Shown here: in pieces, positions 52,854 through 62,555 of the stretch
Layout: each line of letters opens with the position of its first letter
How positions within the stretch are numbered: the stretch's first letter is position 1
From: Neotamlana laminarinivorans
Lineage (GTDB): Bacteria > Bacteroidota > Bacteroidia > Flavobacteriales > Flavobacteriaceae
Reading direction: 5' to 3'
DNA length: 64,000 nt
NCBI RefSeq assembly: GCF_020523925.1
Contig: NZ_JAJAPW010000004.1
Location: 62,001 to 126,000 of the forward strand
Notes under the pieces: generated by a model
The model's database searches: none
Seen by the model: the letters and a program-made list of their open reading frames with translations, nothing else
What the model was told of the DNA's origin: nothing
Made by a program: the position numbers and the translations under genes

Positions 52854-53603
52854 TTATTTATTTAAATTCCAGTTATAATCTTTGTAGGTTATTTTAGCAT
52901 TTTTTTCGATTTCTATCTCAGAATATTTGTTTAAAAAATCGATTACATTGCTTCCTTTTCCTTTAAAATCTTTGGTAAACCATTTAAAAATTTTTGATAG
53001 TTTTAGTTCGTTGGGTGATATTTCATTTTTGGTTTTATCTAAAAGAAAAGATTCTGTGGCTTCTGTTAATTGTTCGTTTATATTAGAAGCTGTAAAAGCA
53101 GTGTTTTGAAGCTTAGGGCATGAAATTGAAGCACAAACAATGGCAAAATGTATGCGAGGTTCGTTCATTTTTCGTAAAATTTTATGCTCAATAGTATTTA
53201 GGTTAAACCACTTATCGCCAAATTGCCATAAACTTTGGTCCCAAGGGTCTTTTAAATCGCGTATGCTTTGTAATGGGTAGTTTTTTAAAATTAAATCTAT
53301 GGTTAAGGCGTTATATGCGTTTATCCAGAAGGCCAAAGTTTCGTTTCTGGTTGCATTTTTTAAAGCATTGGTGTTTTTGTATGTTGTTTTTAAGGCTTCA
53401 ATATAATTTAATAAAGCTTGTTGGTTGTTTTTAAAAGCTACATAGTCTACATTTCCTTCTTCAGAAACATGGTTTTGCAACAGAGAATTCCATTGATTAT
53501 GGTTGTTTTTTATAGCATCATCTTGTGGCAAATCTTGAGCATATGTTGTACTTATTGAACATGCAATAATTGCTATGAACAAAAATTTTAAAATTTGTTT
53601 CAT
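52854..53603 (-). CDS. Exported DUF547 protein (second copy)
   Basis: A 249-residue paralogue of the DUF547 protein at 40370, with a signal peptide (to TTYAQ), TLAFWINAYNALTIDLI, IEHKILRKMNEPRIHF and the conserved CASISCPKL motif. Four-base overlap with the hydroxylase-type gene upstream and 32 bases before the GT2 gene place it firmly in the arsenosugar-type cluster. The role is unknown. Confidence 0.83.
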   Translation of the reverse strand: MKQILKFLFIAIIACSISTTYAQDLPQDDAIKNNHNQWNSLLQNHVSEEGNVDYVAFKNNQQALLNYIEALKTTYKNTNALKNATRNETLAFWINAYNALTIDLILKNYPLQSIRDLKDPWDQSLWQFGDKWFNLNTIEHKILRKMNEPRIHFAIVCASISCPKLQNTAFTASNINEQLTEATESFLLDKTKNEISPNELKLSKIFKWFTKDFKGKGSNVIDFLNKYSEIEIEKNAKITYKDYNWNLNK

Positions 53604-54505
53604 GTCTTTTTAGTTTTGTTCTTTTTTTGAATAATTGGATACAATTCCTGACTTACAAAGTCTGTAGGGAAATGCTCATCACCTTCAAAACCTAATTCAA
53701 TATCTCTTCCATCATGAGGAATGTAATCTGTTTTAAATAAATAATCCCAGATACTTAAAGTTAGTCCAAAATTCACGCCAAACCTTTCACCTTCGGGTAA
53801 TTGTTTTACATGATGCCAAATATGCATTTTTGGGTTGTTAAATATGTATTTTAAATAACCATAATCCCAACCTAAATTGGCATGATTTAAATGCCCAATA
53901 GATATATTAAAAAAATGAACAATGGCAACATCTTGAGCATCAAAACCACCAATAATAGCAATTGGTATATAAAGCAGTGATTTGTATAGAACAGGCTCCA
54001 TCCAATGGTATCGTAGGTGTGCGGCAAACCCCATTTCTTTTACGCTGTGATGTACCTTATGGAAATTCCATAAAAACTCAAAACGATGCAATAAGCGGTG
54101 CGTATTCCATTGTACAAAATCTGAAACTATAAAGAAAATAAATAGACCCAACCATTTTGGTAAGGCATCTACATCAAAAAGTTCTAAGTCTGCTAATTTT
54201 AAACCAATTATGCTTAAAATATCATTAAAAAATTCGGCAGCGCTATTCGATAAGGCTATAAAAACAATTAAGTTTAAAAGGAAGAAATTAAAGAACATAT
54301 AAAATGTGTCTAACCAAAAATCTTTTCGAAAAGCCGATTGGTTTTTGCGCCAAGGCACTATAATTTCTAATAGCCAAACTATAAGCGAAATCGCAATTAA
54401 ACCATAAAAGTAATTTTCCCAATGGTTAGGGAATAAAATTTCATGCTTTAAATAATTCCAGTAGCCGGAATAGGCGTTTTTAATTATGTCTAGATACTTT
54501 TCCAT
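53600..54505 (-). CDS. Fatty-acid hydroxylase/sterol desaturase superfamily protein
   Basis: A 301-residue membrane di-iron enzyme with four hydrophobic helices. The histidine boxes are HRLLHRFEFLWNFHKVHHS (~132-150) and MHIWHHVKQ (~230-238). Members act on lipids, sterols or alkylglycerol ethers; the substrate is not known here. In this cluster it may modify a lipid or a lipid-linked product. It overlaps the MFS gene by 16 bases. Confidence 0.83.
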   Translation of the reverse strand: MEKYLDIIKNAYSGYWNYLKHEILFPNHWENYFYGLIAISLIVWLLEIIVPWRKNQSAFRKDFWLDTFYMFFNFFLLNLIVFIALSNSAAEFFNDILSIIGLKLADLELFDVDALPKWLGLFIFFIVSDFVQWNTHRLLHRFEFLWNFHKVHHSVKEMGFAAHLRYHWMEPVLYKSLLYIPIAIIGGFDAQDVAIVHFFNISIGHLNHANLGWDYGYLKYIFNNPKMHIWHHVKQLPEGERFGVNFGLTLSIWDYLFKTDYIPHDGRDIELGFEGDEHFPTDFVSQELYPIIQKKNKTKKT

Positions 54506-55677
54506 GATAATGCTTTATTGTTTTTTACCAAAGAAATAACACCTAAAACAGGGCCAATAGCTAATATGATAAAAATGAACATTGAGTTGGTAAAACTTAA
54601 TAAATATGATGTAAGTTGAATACTTATAATTGTAATACTATAACCTATACAATTAACAATAGTTAAAGCAGTGCCTCTAGTTTTTGCATCGGCATTTTGT
54701 GCAACTAAAGTTGAAAGTAATGGGGAATCCATAATAACCACCATACCCCAGAATATTAAAAAAAGAATAACTACACTAATTAAAGAAATATTAAGTAAAA
54801 AAGGAGCAATTAAACAGCATAAACCAGATAATGTTAATGCTATTACAATTGTTTTTCTAGTACCTGCTTTACGTGAAATATAACCGCCAATTACACAAGA
54901 CAAACTTCCAGAAGCTATTATAATAAAAGACCAAAGTGAAATATTTAAATTAATATTAAACTGCGTTTGATATAATTTTAAAATAACAGGAACAAACGCC
55001 CAAAAGGTGTATAACTCCCACATATGCCCAAAATAACCAAAGGCAACATTTCTAAAATTTTTGTCTTTAAAAATTGTTGCAAAAGCATACACGTTTACCG
55101 ATTTGTTTATTTTTAAATACGGCCCGTTAGGTACAAATGAAAAAATTAAAACGCCTCCCAAAATAGAAAGTGCAGAGGTGGTTAATATCACAGCTTGCCA
55201 ATTTATATAACGCGTAAGCGGATTTAAAATATGAGGAAAAGCAGTGCCAATAACCAAAGCACCAACTAAAAAACTTAACGATTTACCTAAGCCTTCTTTA
55301 AAATAGTCTGAAGCAATTTTCATTCCAACAGGGTAAATTCCTGCTAAGAAGAATCCGGAAACAAAACGAAAAAATAGTAAACTTACTAAAGTGTTGTTTT
55401 GCCAAACAATACCAAGATTAAATAAACTGGCCATAACAGCACTAACAAAAAATACTTTTGAGGCAGAAAATCTATCGGCAATATTGAATATGGCAAAAAC
55501 TAAAGTGCCAATAATAAACCCAAATTGTATTGCAGAAGTTAGGTTGCCAATGGCACTTTTATTTAAATCAAAATCTAAAATAATATTATCAATAACACTG
55601 TTGCTAGCAAACCACAGCGAGGTACAGCAAAACTGAGCAATAACTATTAAAGGTAAAATTTGTTTTGTATGAGGCAT
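54490..55677 (-). CDS. MFS transporter
   Basis: A 12-helix major facilitator protein, 395 residues from the ATG that begins MPHTKQILPLIVIAQFCC. The frame opens five codons upstream at a TTG, which I do not use. A cluster partner (overlap with the hydroxylase gene), so it may export the cluster product or import a precursor. Similar in general layout to CynX/NimT-type carriers; no substrate motif can be named. Confidence 0.82.
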   Translation of the reverse strand: MPHTKQILPLIVIAQFCCTSLWFASNSVIDNIILDFDLNKSAIGNLTSAIQFGFIIGTLVFAIFNIADRFSASKVFFVSAVMASLFNLGIVWQNNTLVSLLFFRFVSGFFLAGIYPVGMKIASDYFKEGLGKSLSFLVGALVIGTAFPHILNPLTRYINWQAVILTTSALSILGGVLIFSFVPNGPYLKINKSVNVYAFATIFKDKNFRNVAFGYFGHMWELYTFWAFVPVILKLYQTQFNINLNISLWSFIIIASGSLSCVIGGYISRKAGTRKTIVIALTLSGLCCLIAPFLLNISLISVVILFLIFWGMVVIMDSPLLSTLVAQNADAKTRGTALTIVNCIGYSITIISIQLTSYLLSFTNSMFIFIILAIGPVLGVISLVKNNKALSWKSI

Positions 55678-55747
55678 TACAGCGTTAATCAATTAAAAAA
55701 AGCATTCCGTTTTTATTGAAAAAAACAGAGATTTACCTGTAATGTTT

Positions 55748-56560
55748 TTAAAGCGACGTTATTAGTTCTTTAAAAAGCAAAATCATGTTAGGTTCTGCTT
55801 TGTTGGCTTGAGCAATAATATCGTTTATGTTTACAGGCTCCAGATTATCTGGGTCGCATTCATCTGTTAAAACTGACACGGCTGCTACATTTAATTTTAA
55901 ATGGTTAGCAACAATTACCTCAGGAACTGTGCTCATACCAACAGCATCGGTACCAATAATTTTTAACATACGATACTCTGCACGAGTTTCTAGTTGTGGT
56001 CCAACTACACTAGCGTAAACACCTTCTTGAAGTGTGATGTTAAGTTTTTTTGCAATGCTTTTAAATGAATTGTTTATGTTTTTGTTGTAAGGTGAGCTCA
56101 TGTCTACAAAACGCTCACCTAATTGCGAAACACCTTTAAAAGCTAAAGGGGAGCTGCCTTGAAGATTTATATGATCGTCAATTAACATTAATTCTCCTTT
56201 TTTAAAGTTTGTGTTTATTGCACCGGCAGCGTTTGAAACTAAAAGTGTTTTGATGCCCAGTTTTTCCATAATCCTAACCGGAAAAGTAACATCTTGCAGT
56301 GTATAACCTTCATAAACATGAAAACGACCTTGCATTACAATAACTTTTTTTCCAGATAAATTACCGTAAATAAGTTTACCTTTATGAAACTCTACTGTTG
56401 CTGTTGGAAAGTTAGGAATGTGGTTGTAACTCGCTTGTGCAATTATTTCAACTTCATCTATTAATTTGCCTAAGCCTGTGCCTAAAATAATGCCAATTTC
56501 TGGCTTTTCGAACCCTTTGTCTTTTAAATAATTTACAGTTTCTTCTATAAATTTAATCAT
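55748..56560 (-). CDS. Purine nucleoside phosphorylase (trimeric type)
   Basis: The 270 residues match the trimeric PNP/MTAP family: ILGTGLGKL binds phosphate, QGRFHVYEGY and NAAGAINTNF follow, and VGPQLETRAEYRML and GMSTVPEVIVANH form the nucleoside site. Glu191 corresponds to human Glu201. The residue at the human Asn243 position is Asp (Asp233, SVLTDECDP), as in adenosine-type MTAP, which suggests tolerance of 6-amino purines. In arsenosugar pathways such an enzyme could split an adenosine intermediate. Overlaps the DUF2064 gene by eight bases. Confidence 0.9.
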   Translation of the reverse strand: MIKFIEETVNYLKDKGFEKPEIGIILGTGLGKLIDEVEIIAQASYNHIPNFPTATVEFHKGKLIYGNLSGKKVIVMQGRFHVYEGYTLQDVTFPVRIMEKLGIKTLLVSNAAGAINTNFKKGELMLIDDHINLQGSSPLAFKGVSQLGERFVDMSSPYNKNINNSFKSIAKKLNITLQEGVYASVVGPQLETRAEYRMLKIIGTDAVGMSTVPEVIVANHLKLNVAAVSVLTDECDPDNLEPVNINDIIAQANKAEPNMILLFKELITSL

Positions 56561-57182
56561 TTAATTGTTGAATTTTTTCTTGTAATACTTTATTGTTTTT
56601 GTAAAACGCTGAAGCTTTTAAATCTTCGAAAGTATCAATATCGTTTAGGGTGGTTAAGGTACTAACTTTAAAATTATTTTCCTTTAATTCTTGTAAAGTT
56701 TCGGTTAAAAGTGTGGCTTGACTCCAAGGTTTGTTTATAAAAACAGATGGAATTAATTGAGATAAACCGACTAAATAATAACCACCATCTTCTGCAGGAC
56801 CAAAAACAGCATCGTTACTATTTAACGCTTCAATTGCTTTGTTAATATGGTGTTCTGAAATATCTGGTAAGTCTGAACCAATTATTAAAATGTTTTTATA
56901 CCCGTCGTTAAAGCCATCTTTAAAAGCGTTAAGCATTCTCTCTCCTAAATCTTTACCATATTGCACTTTTTTATGGTGGTTTGGCCATAGATTTTCTTCA
57001 ATTTTTGTTGAAAAATAAATGCGTTTATCGGCGCTTAATTTTTGCGTAGCTTTTTCGGTTACTTTAACGAGTTCTGTATAAACCTCGAATGCGCCATAAT
57101 CGCCAATGGTTTTTGCTAATCTGGTTTTTACTGTTCCTAATTTTATGTTTTTTACAAAAACAATTACAAGGGCCTTATTCAT
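56553..57182 (-). CDS. DUF2064 transferase of the arsenosugar/rSAM-selenodomain type (TIGR04282)
   Basis: The 209 residues have a nucleotidyltransferase-like GT-A fold. GTVKTRLAKTIG (~16-27) is the nucleotide loop, IGSDLPDIS (~101-109) the metal site, and FGPAEDGGYYLVGL (~127-140) is the DUF2064 hallmark. Known as transferase 1, rSAM/selenodomain-associated, and assigned to arsenosugar biosynthesis. Overlaps by eight bases both the rhodanese gene before it and the PNP gene after it. Confidence 0.85.
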   Translation of the reverse strand: MNKALVIVFVKNIKLGTVKTRLAKTIGDYGAFEVYTELVKVTEKATQKLSADKRIYFSTKIEENLWPNHHKKVQYGKDLGERMLNAFKDGFNDGYKNILIIGSDLPDISEHHINKAIEALNSNDAVFGPAEDGGYYLVGLSQLIPSVFINKPWSQATLLTETLQELKENNFKVSTLTTLNDIDTFEDLKASAFYKNNKVLQEKIQQLND

Positions 57183-57669
57183 ATATTTTATTTCCTTTTT
57201 TTAACCATTTACTCCATTCTTTAGAGAACGTGTGTACATCCTCTGTTTCTGTTTCCTCTTCGTTATAAATGGTGAAATCGCTGTTTTTCCATTCAAAAAT
57301 ACCGCCGTATAAGTTATGAACGTTGGTATATCCTGCGGCTTTTAATTTTTCGGCAACATCTTCAGAGCGTATGCCTAAAGAACAATACACGACTATTTTA
57401 GAATCTTTAGCTGGTAATTGTGAGGCTATAGAATCTAAATTAAAAAAATCGTAGCCTACACAAATAGCATTTTTTAAATGGCTAACTTTAAATTCGTGAG
57501 GTTCTCTAGAATCTAAAAGTGTATAACTGGAAGATTCATTTTTTAAATCTTCAGGAAAAATATAAGGTATACTTTCTGTGTTATGTGTTTTTAATAACTT
57601 ATCTAATTTTTTTTGAGAAAAACTTAAAAGGCTAGTTAATAAAAATAAGAGTAAAAATGTTTGTTTCAT
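57175..57669 (-). CDS. Exported rhodanese-like protein
   Basis: A 164-residue protein with a signal peptide (to LLSFSQ) and one rhodanese domain (~35-135). The active-site loop is VVYCSLGIRSE, with the catalytic Cys in place. Exported rhodaneses are also found in arsenosugar loci. It is the first gene of the cluster, and the last ~30 residues form an acidic-then-basic tail. Confidence 0.85.
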   Translation of the reverse strand: MKQTFLLLFLLTSLLSFSQKKLDKLLKTHNTESIPYIFPEDLKNESSSYTLLDSREPHEFKVSHLKNAICVGYDFFNLDSIASQLPAKDSKIVVYCSLGIRSEDVAEKLKAAGYTNVHNLYGGIFEWKNSDFTIYNEEETETEDVHTFSKEWSKWLKKGNKIYE

Positions 57670-57742
57670 CTTAAAAATTAAATTGCGTTATTTTAAAGTC
57701 GTAGCAATTGTTAAATCTTAACAAAAAAAATTAATATCTATT

Positions 57743-58885
57743 TTAATTGCGCAATACACTTCTGGAAATTACTATTTTTTGTATTTCGCTTGTACCTTCA
57801 TAAATCTGTGTGATTTTTGCATCTCGCATTAAACGTTCTACATGATATTCTTTTACAAAACCATTGCCGCCGTGTATTTGCACTGCCTCAACGGTTTGTT
57901 CCATGGCAACTTTGCTGGCGTATAATTTAGCAATAGCACTAGAAGTGTCGTAGTTTTCACCTTGGTCTTTATCGAAAGCCGATTTCATTACTAATAATCT
58001 GGCGGCTTCAATTTCAGTATGCATATCGGCTAGTTTAAAAGCAATAGCTTGATGGTTGCAAATTTCTGTACCAAAAGCTTTACGTTCTTTACTATACTTT
58101 AAAGCTAATTCGTAAGCGCCAGATGCAATTCCTAATGCCTGTGCTGCTATGCCAATACGGCCTCCAGAAAGTGTTTTCATGGCAAATTTAAAACCAAATC
58201 CGTCCTCACCAATTCTATTTTCTTTTGGTACTTTAACATCGTTAAATTGTAAAGTGTGTGTGTCGCTTCCGCGAATGCCTAACTTGTCTTCTTTGGGACC
58301 TACATGAAACCCTTCCATATCTTTTTCAACAATAAAAACATTAATGCCTTTATGTCCTTTTTCTTTATGTGTTTGGGCAACTACTAAATAAAAATCTGCA
58401 CGACCACCATTTGTAATCCAATTTTTGGTGCCGTTTATTATGTAATGGTCGCCTTTATCTTCGGCTGTTGTTTTTTGTGATGTCGCATCGCTTCCGGCTT
58501 CTGGCTCACTTAAACAAAAAGCGCCTATTTTTTCGCCAGATGCTAATTTGGTTAAGTATTTTTGTTTTTGTTCTTCTGTACCAAAAGCTTCTAAGCCATA
58601 GCAAACAAGTGAGTTGTTTACAGAAACAATTACCGACGCAGAAGCATCAATTTTTGATAGTTCTTCCATAATTAAAACGTAAGAAATAGTATCCATACCA
58701 CTTCCGCCGTATTTTGGATCTACCATAATTCCCATAAAACCTAAATCGGCCATTTTTTTAACCAATTCTTTAGGGAATTGTTGTTGGTTATCACGTTCAA
58801 TAACACCAGGTAATAATTCGGTTTTAGCAAAATCGCGAGCAGCGTCGCGAATCATTTTATGTTCTTCTGTAAGGTTAAAATTCAT
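57743..58885 (-). CDS. Acyl-CoA dehydrogenase
   Basis: A 380-residue FAD enzyme that oxidises acyl-CoA to enoyl-CoA. GAFCLSEPEAGSDATSQKT (~126-144) and the C-terminal QIYEGTSEIQKIVISRSVLR are the family signatures; the catalytic Glu is in YEGT. Short-chain type by length and sequence style. TATATTTG on the minus strand (58932-58925) is a good -7 box about 40 bases before the start. Single-gene unit. Confidence 0.95.
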   Translation of the reverse strand: MNFNLTEEHKMIRDAARDFAKTELLPGVIERDNQQQFPKELVKKMADLGFMGIMVDPKYGGSGMDTISYVLIMEELSKIDASASVIVSVNNSLVCYGLEAFGTEEQKQKYLTKLASGEKIGAFCLSEPEAGSDATSQKTTAEDKGDHYIINGTKNWITNGGRADFYLVVAQTHKEKGHKGINVFIVEKDMEGFHVGPKEDKLGIRGSDTHTLQFNDVKVPKENRIGEDGFGFKFAMKTLSGGRIGIAAQALGIASGAYELALKYSKERKAFGTEICNHQAIAFKLADMHTEIEAARLLVMKSAFDKDQGENYDTSSAIAKLYASKVAMEQTVEAVQIHGGNGFVKEYHVERLMRDAKITQIYEGTSEIQKIVISRSVLRN

Positions 58886-58977
58886 GATTCGTAAAATATC
58901 TATTAATTTAGTTAGGATTATTCACAAATATAAGTTTTTGTTATAAAATTTTCATGCCTATTGTTATTTTTACATAT

Positions 58978-60039
58978 ATGAAAATGCAATACAAAGTAAT
59001 TGGTGTAATGTCTGGTACATCTTTAGATGGTGTAGATTTGGTTTTAATGAACTTAAGTTTTAATGATAAATGGAGTTTTAAAATGTTATATTCTGAAACT
59101 ATACCTTATTCAGAAAAATGGTTTAGTATTTTAAAAAATCTTGTAAAATATGATTTACATGAGCTAAAAGCTATTGATGAAGATTATACAAATTATTTAG
59201 GCGCCGTAATTAAAGAGTTTATTACAAAAAATAATATAACAGCTATTGATGCTGTTTGTTCACATGGTCATACCGCATTGCATCAGCCAGAAAAAAAATT
59301 AACCTATCAAATAGGAAACTTACCAAAACTGGCTAAAATTATTAATGAAACAGTAGTTTGTGATTTTAGAGTTCAAGATGTAAAACTTGGCGGACAAGGA
59401 GCACCTTTGGTTCCAATTGGAGATAAATTGCTGTTTGCAGAATATGATTTTTGTATAAACCTCGGCGGTTTTGCAAATATTTCCACAGATATAAAGGGCG
59501 AACGCATTGCTTACGACATTTGTCCTGTAAACATTGTATTAAACCATTATGTTGGTAAACTTGGTTTTAAATACGATAATAAAGGCGATATTGCTAAATC
59601 AGGAAATTTAAATAAAGAATTGTTGGAAAAACTAAACGAGCAGCCGTTTTATAATTTAAATTACCCGAAGTCTCTAGGTTTAGAATGGGTTAATACTAAT
59701 ATTTTTCCTTTAATAGATACTTTTAAATTAAGTGAAAAAGATATTTTAAAAACTTTTGTAGAGCACATTGCCACTCAAATTACAAAAGAAATTAATAAAA
59801 AAAGAAAAGGAAAAGTGTTAATTACAGGTGGTGGCGCTTACAATTCGTATCTAATACAGAGTTTAAAATTTAAAACAGACCATGAAATTATTATACCTAA
59901 CCCACAGGTGGTAGAATTTAAAGAGGCTTTAATTTTTGGTTTATTGGGTGTGTTAAAACTCACAGAACGAGTGAATTGCCTAAAAAGTGTTACGGGAGCA
60001 ATAAAAAACCATAGTTCTGGTGAAATATTTATTGCTTAA
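58978..60039 (+). CDS. anmK: Anhydro-N-acetylmuramic acid kinase
   Basis: This enzyme phosphorylates and opens 1,6-anhydro-MurNAc for peptidoglycan recycling. VMSGTSLDGVDLVL (near residue 10-23) is the ATP loop, HGHTALHQP and GGQGAPLVPIGD are family motifs, and INLGGFANIS and LITGGGAYN form the rest of the sugar-kinase fold. I start at MKMQYKVIGVMSG (353 residues); an ATG eight codons upstream lies in a sequence with no protein character. Confidence 0.93.
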   Translation: MKMQYKVIGVMSGTSLDGVDLVLMNLSFNDKWSFKMLYSETIPYSEKWFSILKNLVKYDLHELKAIDEDYTNYLGAVIKEFITKNNITAIDAVCSHGHTALHQPEKKLTYQIGNLPKLAKIINETVVCDFRVQDVKLGGQGAPLVPIGDKLLFAEYDFCINLGGFANISTDIKGERIAYDICPVNIVLNHYVGKLGFKYDNKGDIAKSGNLNKELLEKLNEQPFYNLNYPKSLGLEWVNTNIFPLIDTFKLSEKDILKTFVEHIATQITKEINKKRKGKVLITGGGAYNSYLIQSLKFKTDHEIIIPNPQVVEFKEALIFGLLGVLKLTERVNCLKSVTGAIKNHSSGEIFIA

Positions 60040-60344
60040 AAATAAATAAAAAATAACATTTTAGATATTAAGTTTTTTATATTTGTTTCAGTACAAGAAA
60101 CACCCTAATTATGATAAAGATTTAATTATAATTTTCGTAAAAACTTCCCAAAAAATTATAATTAAAGTTTCATAAATTTAAAAATGGAAGCAAAATTTAA
60201 AAAGTATAACAAAGTAAGTGTTGTGTTATTCCATTTAGTTGACGGTGCCATATTCTTTAACAGTTTAAAACAAAAATGTATATACAAACAATTAACATTA
60301 AGCTTTATGTTTAATGTTTTACCAACTTATTTAATTTATTTATT
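60040..60344. other. Intergenic region upstream of nhaB, 305 bases
   Basis: TATATTTG at 60078-60085 is a plausible -7 box, which would give a leader of about 255 bases before nhaB. A 55-codon frame (60184-60351) lies in it but overlaps the nhaB start and is not convincing. No strong hairpin or riboswitch was recognised. Confidence 0.4.
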
Positions 60345-61817
60345 ATGTTAAAATATTTTTTAGGCAATAGCCCAAAATGGTTTAAGCTAACTATGATTAG
60401 CTTTTTAATCTTTAATGTATTTTCTTACTACGTTTTAGGAACAACAGTTACAGCTTGGTTATTTATAGCCGAGTTTATTTTTACACTAGCTATGGCGCTT
60501 AAGTGTTATCCGTTGCAATCTGGTGGTTTACTAGCTATCGAGGTTATAGCTTTGGGGCTTACAACGCCGCATAATGCTTATCATGAAGTAGATCAAAATT
60601 TAGAGGTTGTTTTACTTTTAGTATTTATGGTTGCTGGTATTTATTTTATGAAACCTTTGCTTATGTTTATATTTAGTAAAGTTTTTACTAAAATAAAGTC
60701 AAAAGTTGTTTTGTCGCTTTTATTTGTGTTTTTAGCTGCAATTCTATCTGCTTTTCTAGATGCTTTAACAGTAACAGCAGTATTAATTAGTGTTGCAGTT
60801 GGCTTTTATGGAGTTTATCATAAAATACATTCAGGTGAGTCTGATCACGACGAAAGTGGGGTTAAAGACAAAGAAGAACTTAGTGGAGAAACTTTAGAGC
60901 AATTTCGTAGTTTTTTACGTAGTTTAATTATGCATGGTGTTGTTGGTACCGCTTTAGGTGGAGTTTGTACTTTAGTAGGAGAGCCACAAAACTTGTTAAT
61001 TGGTGAACGCATGGGATGGGATTTTATTGATTTCTTTGTTCAAATGGCACCTATTACAATACCTGTTTTAATTGCTGGTTTAGTAACCACTGTTATACTA
61101 GAGTTAACCGGAACATTTGGTTTTGGAGCTAAGTTACCACCCGTAGTAGCTGGTATTATTGAAAACTATACCATTAAAGAAGATGAAAATAGATCTGATA
61201 AACAAAAATATGCTTTAATTGTTCAAGGTGTTGCTGCGGTTTTATTAATTGCTGGTTTAGCGTTGCATATTGCTCCAGTAGGGTTTATAGGTTTAGCTTT
61301 AATTATTGTTCAAACAGCATTTATGGGTATTATTGATGAGCATCAGTTAGGGCATGCTTTTGAGGAAGCATTACCTTTTACAGGTTTGTTGGTAGTGTTT
61401 TTTGTTATTGTTGCCATGATACACGATCAGCATTTATTTAGCCCTATAATTCATTGGGCTTTAGAGCAAGATCCGGCCTCTCAACCAGGTTTGTTTTATA
61501 TTGCAAATGGAGTGTTATCAGCAATTAGTGATAATGTATTTGTAGCAACTGTTTATATTGGTGAAGTACAAGAAGCCTTTAAAAGTGGAGCTATAGATAA
61601 AGAGCATTTTGAAAAATTAGCAATTGCAATTAATACAGGAACCAACCTGCCAAGTGTAGCAACACCTAATGGTCAAGCTGCATTTTTATTCTTACTAACC
61701 TCTGCTTTAGCACCACTAATTAATTTATCTTACGGTAAAATGGTTAAAATGGCGTTACCTTACACTATTGTATTAGGCGGGTTAGGATATATTATGGTAA
61801 AATTTGTTCTAGTATAA
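60345..61817 (+). CDS. nhaB: NhaB-type sodium/proton antiporter
   Basis: The 490-residue protein has about 11-12 membrane helices and closely follows NhaB from the opening [14 protein letters not shown] onward. [20 protein letters not shown] and [17 protein letters not shown] are conserved transport segments, and [24 protein letters not shown] matches the ion-binding region. Exports Na+ in exchange for H+, expected in a marine bacterium. The ExbB gene starts 44 bases after it. Confidence 0.93.
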   Translation: MLKYFLGNSPKWFKLTMISFLIFNVFSYYVLGTTVTAWLFIAEFIFTLAMALKCYPLQSGGLLAIEVIALGLTTPHNAYHEVDQNLEVVLLLVFMVAGIYFMKPLLMFIFSKVFTKIKSKVVLSLLFVFLAAILSAFLDALTVTAVLISVAVGFYGVYHKIHSGESDHDESGVKDKEELSGETLEQFRSFLRSLIMHGVVGTALGGVCTLVGEPQNLLIGERMGWDFIDFFVQMAPITIPVLIAGLVTTVILELTGTFGFGAKLPPVVAGIIENYTIKEDENRSDKQKYALIVQGVAAVLLIAGLALHIAPVGFIGLALIIVQTAFMGIIDEHQLGHAFEEALPFTGLLVVFFVIVAMIHDQHLFSPIIHWALEQDPASQPGLFYIANGVLSAISDNVFVATVYIGEVQEAFKSGAIDKEHFEKLAIAINTGTNLPSVATPNGQAAFLFLLTSALAPLINLSYGKMVKMALPYTIVLGGLGYIMVKFVLV

Positions 61818-61861
61818 TTTTATTAATAAATTTCCGTTTCCAAATTAGTAAACTTTAATCT

Positions 61862-62554
61862 ATGTTATTACAAGAAATTCAAGAAGGTGCAGAAGCACTA
61901 GCAGAAGGCGAATCTGTAGAAAAGTCGCTTTCCATTATAGAGTTAATAAGTAGTGGAGGTGTAGGAGGTCAAATTATTATAGGTATCCTGTTTATACTGC
62001 TTGTTGCTGCAATTTATATTTATTTTGAGCGTATTTTTGCAATAAAAGCAGCATCAAATGTCGATGCCAATTTTATGAATCAAATAAAAGACCATGTAAG
62101 TAATGGTAAAATAGATTCAGCTCAAATGTTATGTGCTCAAGTAAACACTCCTGTATCCCGATTAATCGCTAAAGGTATTTCACGTATAGGAAAACCACTC
62201 GCAGATATTAATACCGCTATAGAAAATGCAGGTCGTTTAGAAATTTATGGTTTAGAAAAAAACGTAAGTATCTTAGCTACAATTTCTGGTGCAGCTCCAA
62301 TGATAGGTTTCTTAGGGACTGTTACGGGTATGATTCTTGCAATTTTTGAATTAGCAAATGCAGGAGGATCTATAGAAATGGATGTTTTAGCAGGTGGTTT
62401 ATACACAGCCATGACAACAACTGTTGCTGGCTTAATTGTAGGTATTGTTGGTTATATGGCTTATAATCATTTGGTAGTTAAAACCGATAAGGTTGTTTAC
62501 CAAATGGAAGCTAATTCTTTAGAGTTTTTAGATCTTTTAAACGAGCCAACATAA
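61862..62554 (+). CDS. exbB: MotA/TolQ/ExbB proton channel protein
   Basis: A 230-residue three-helix stator protein. Membrane segments ~38-55, ~138-158 and ~178-198. LATISGAAPMIGFLGTVTGMI and GLYTAMTTTVAGLIVGIVGYM are the ExbB signatures. With ExbD and TonB-like proteins encoded next, it forms the proton-driven complex that powers outer-membrane import. The first ~30 residues are acidic. Confidence 0.93.
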   Translation: MLLQEIQEGAEALAEGESVEKSLSIIELISSGGVGGQIIIGILFILLVAAIYIYFERIFAIKAASNVDANFMNQIKDHVSNGKIDSAQMLCAQVNTPVSRLIAKGISRIGKPLADINTAIENAGRLEIYGLEKNVSILATISGAAPMIGFLGTVTGMILAIFELANAGGSIEMDVLAGGLYTAMTTTVAGLIVGIVGYMAYNHLVVKTDKVVYQMEANSLEFLDLLNEPT

Positions 62555-62555
62555 T

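Noticed and set aside
60184-60351. A 55-codon frame before nhaB
   Set aside because: It overlaps the nhaB start, has no homology that I recognise and resembles translated AT-rich spacer.
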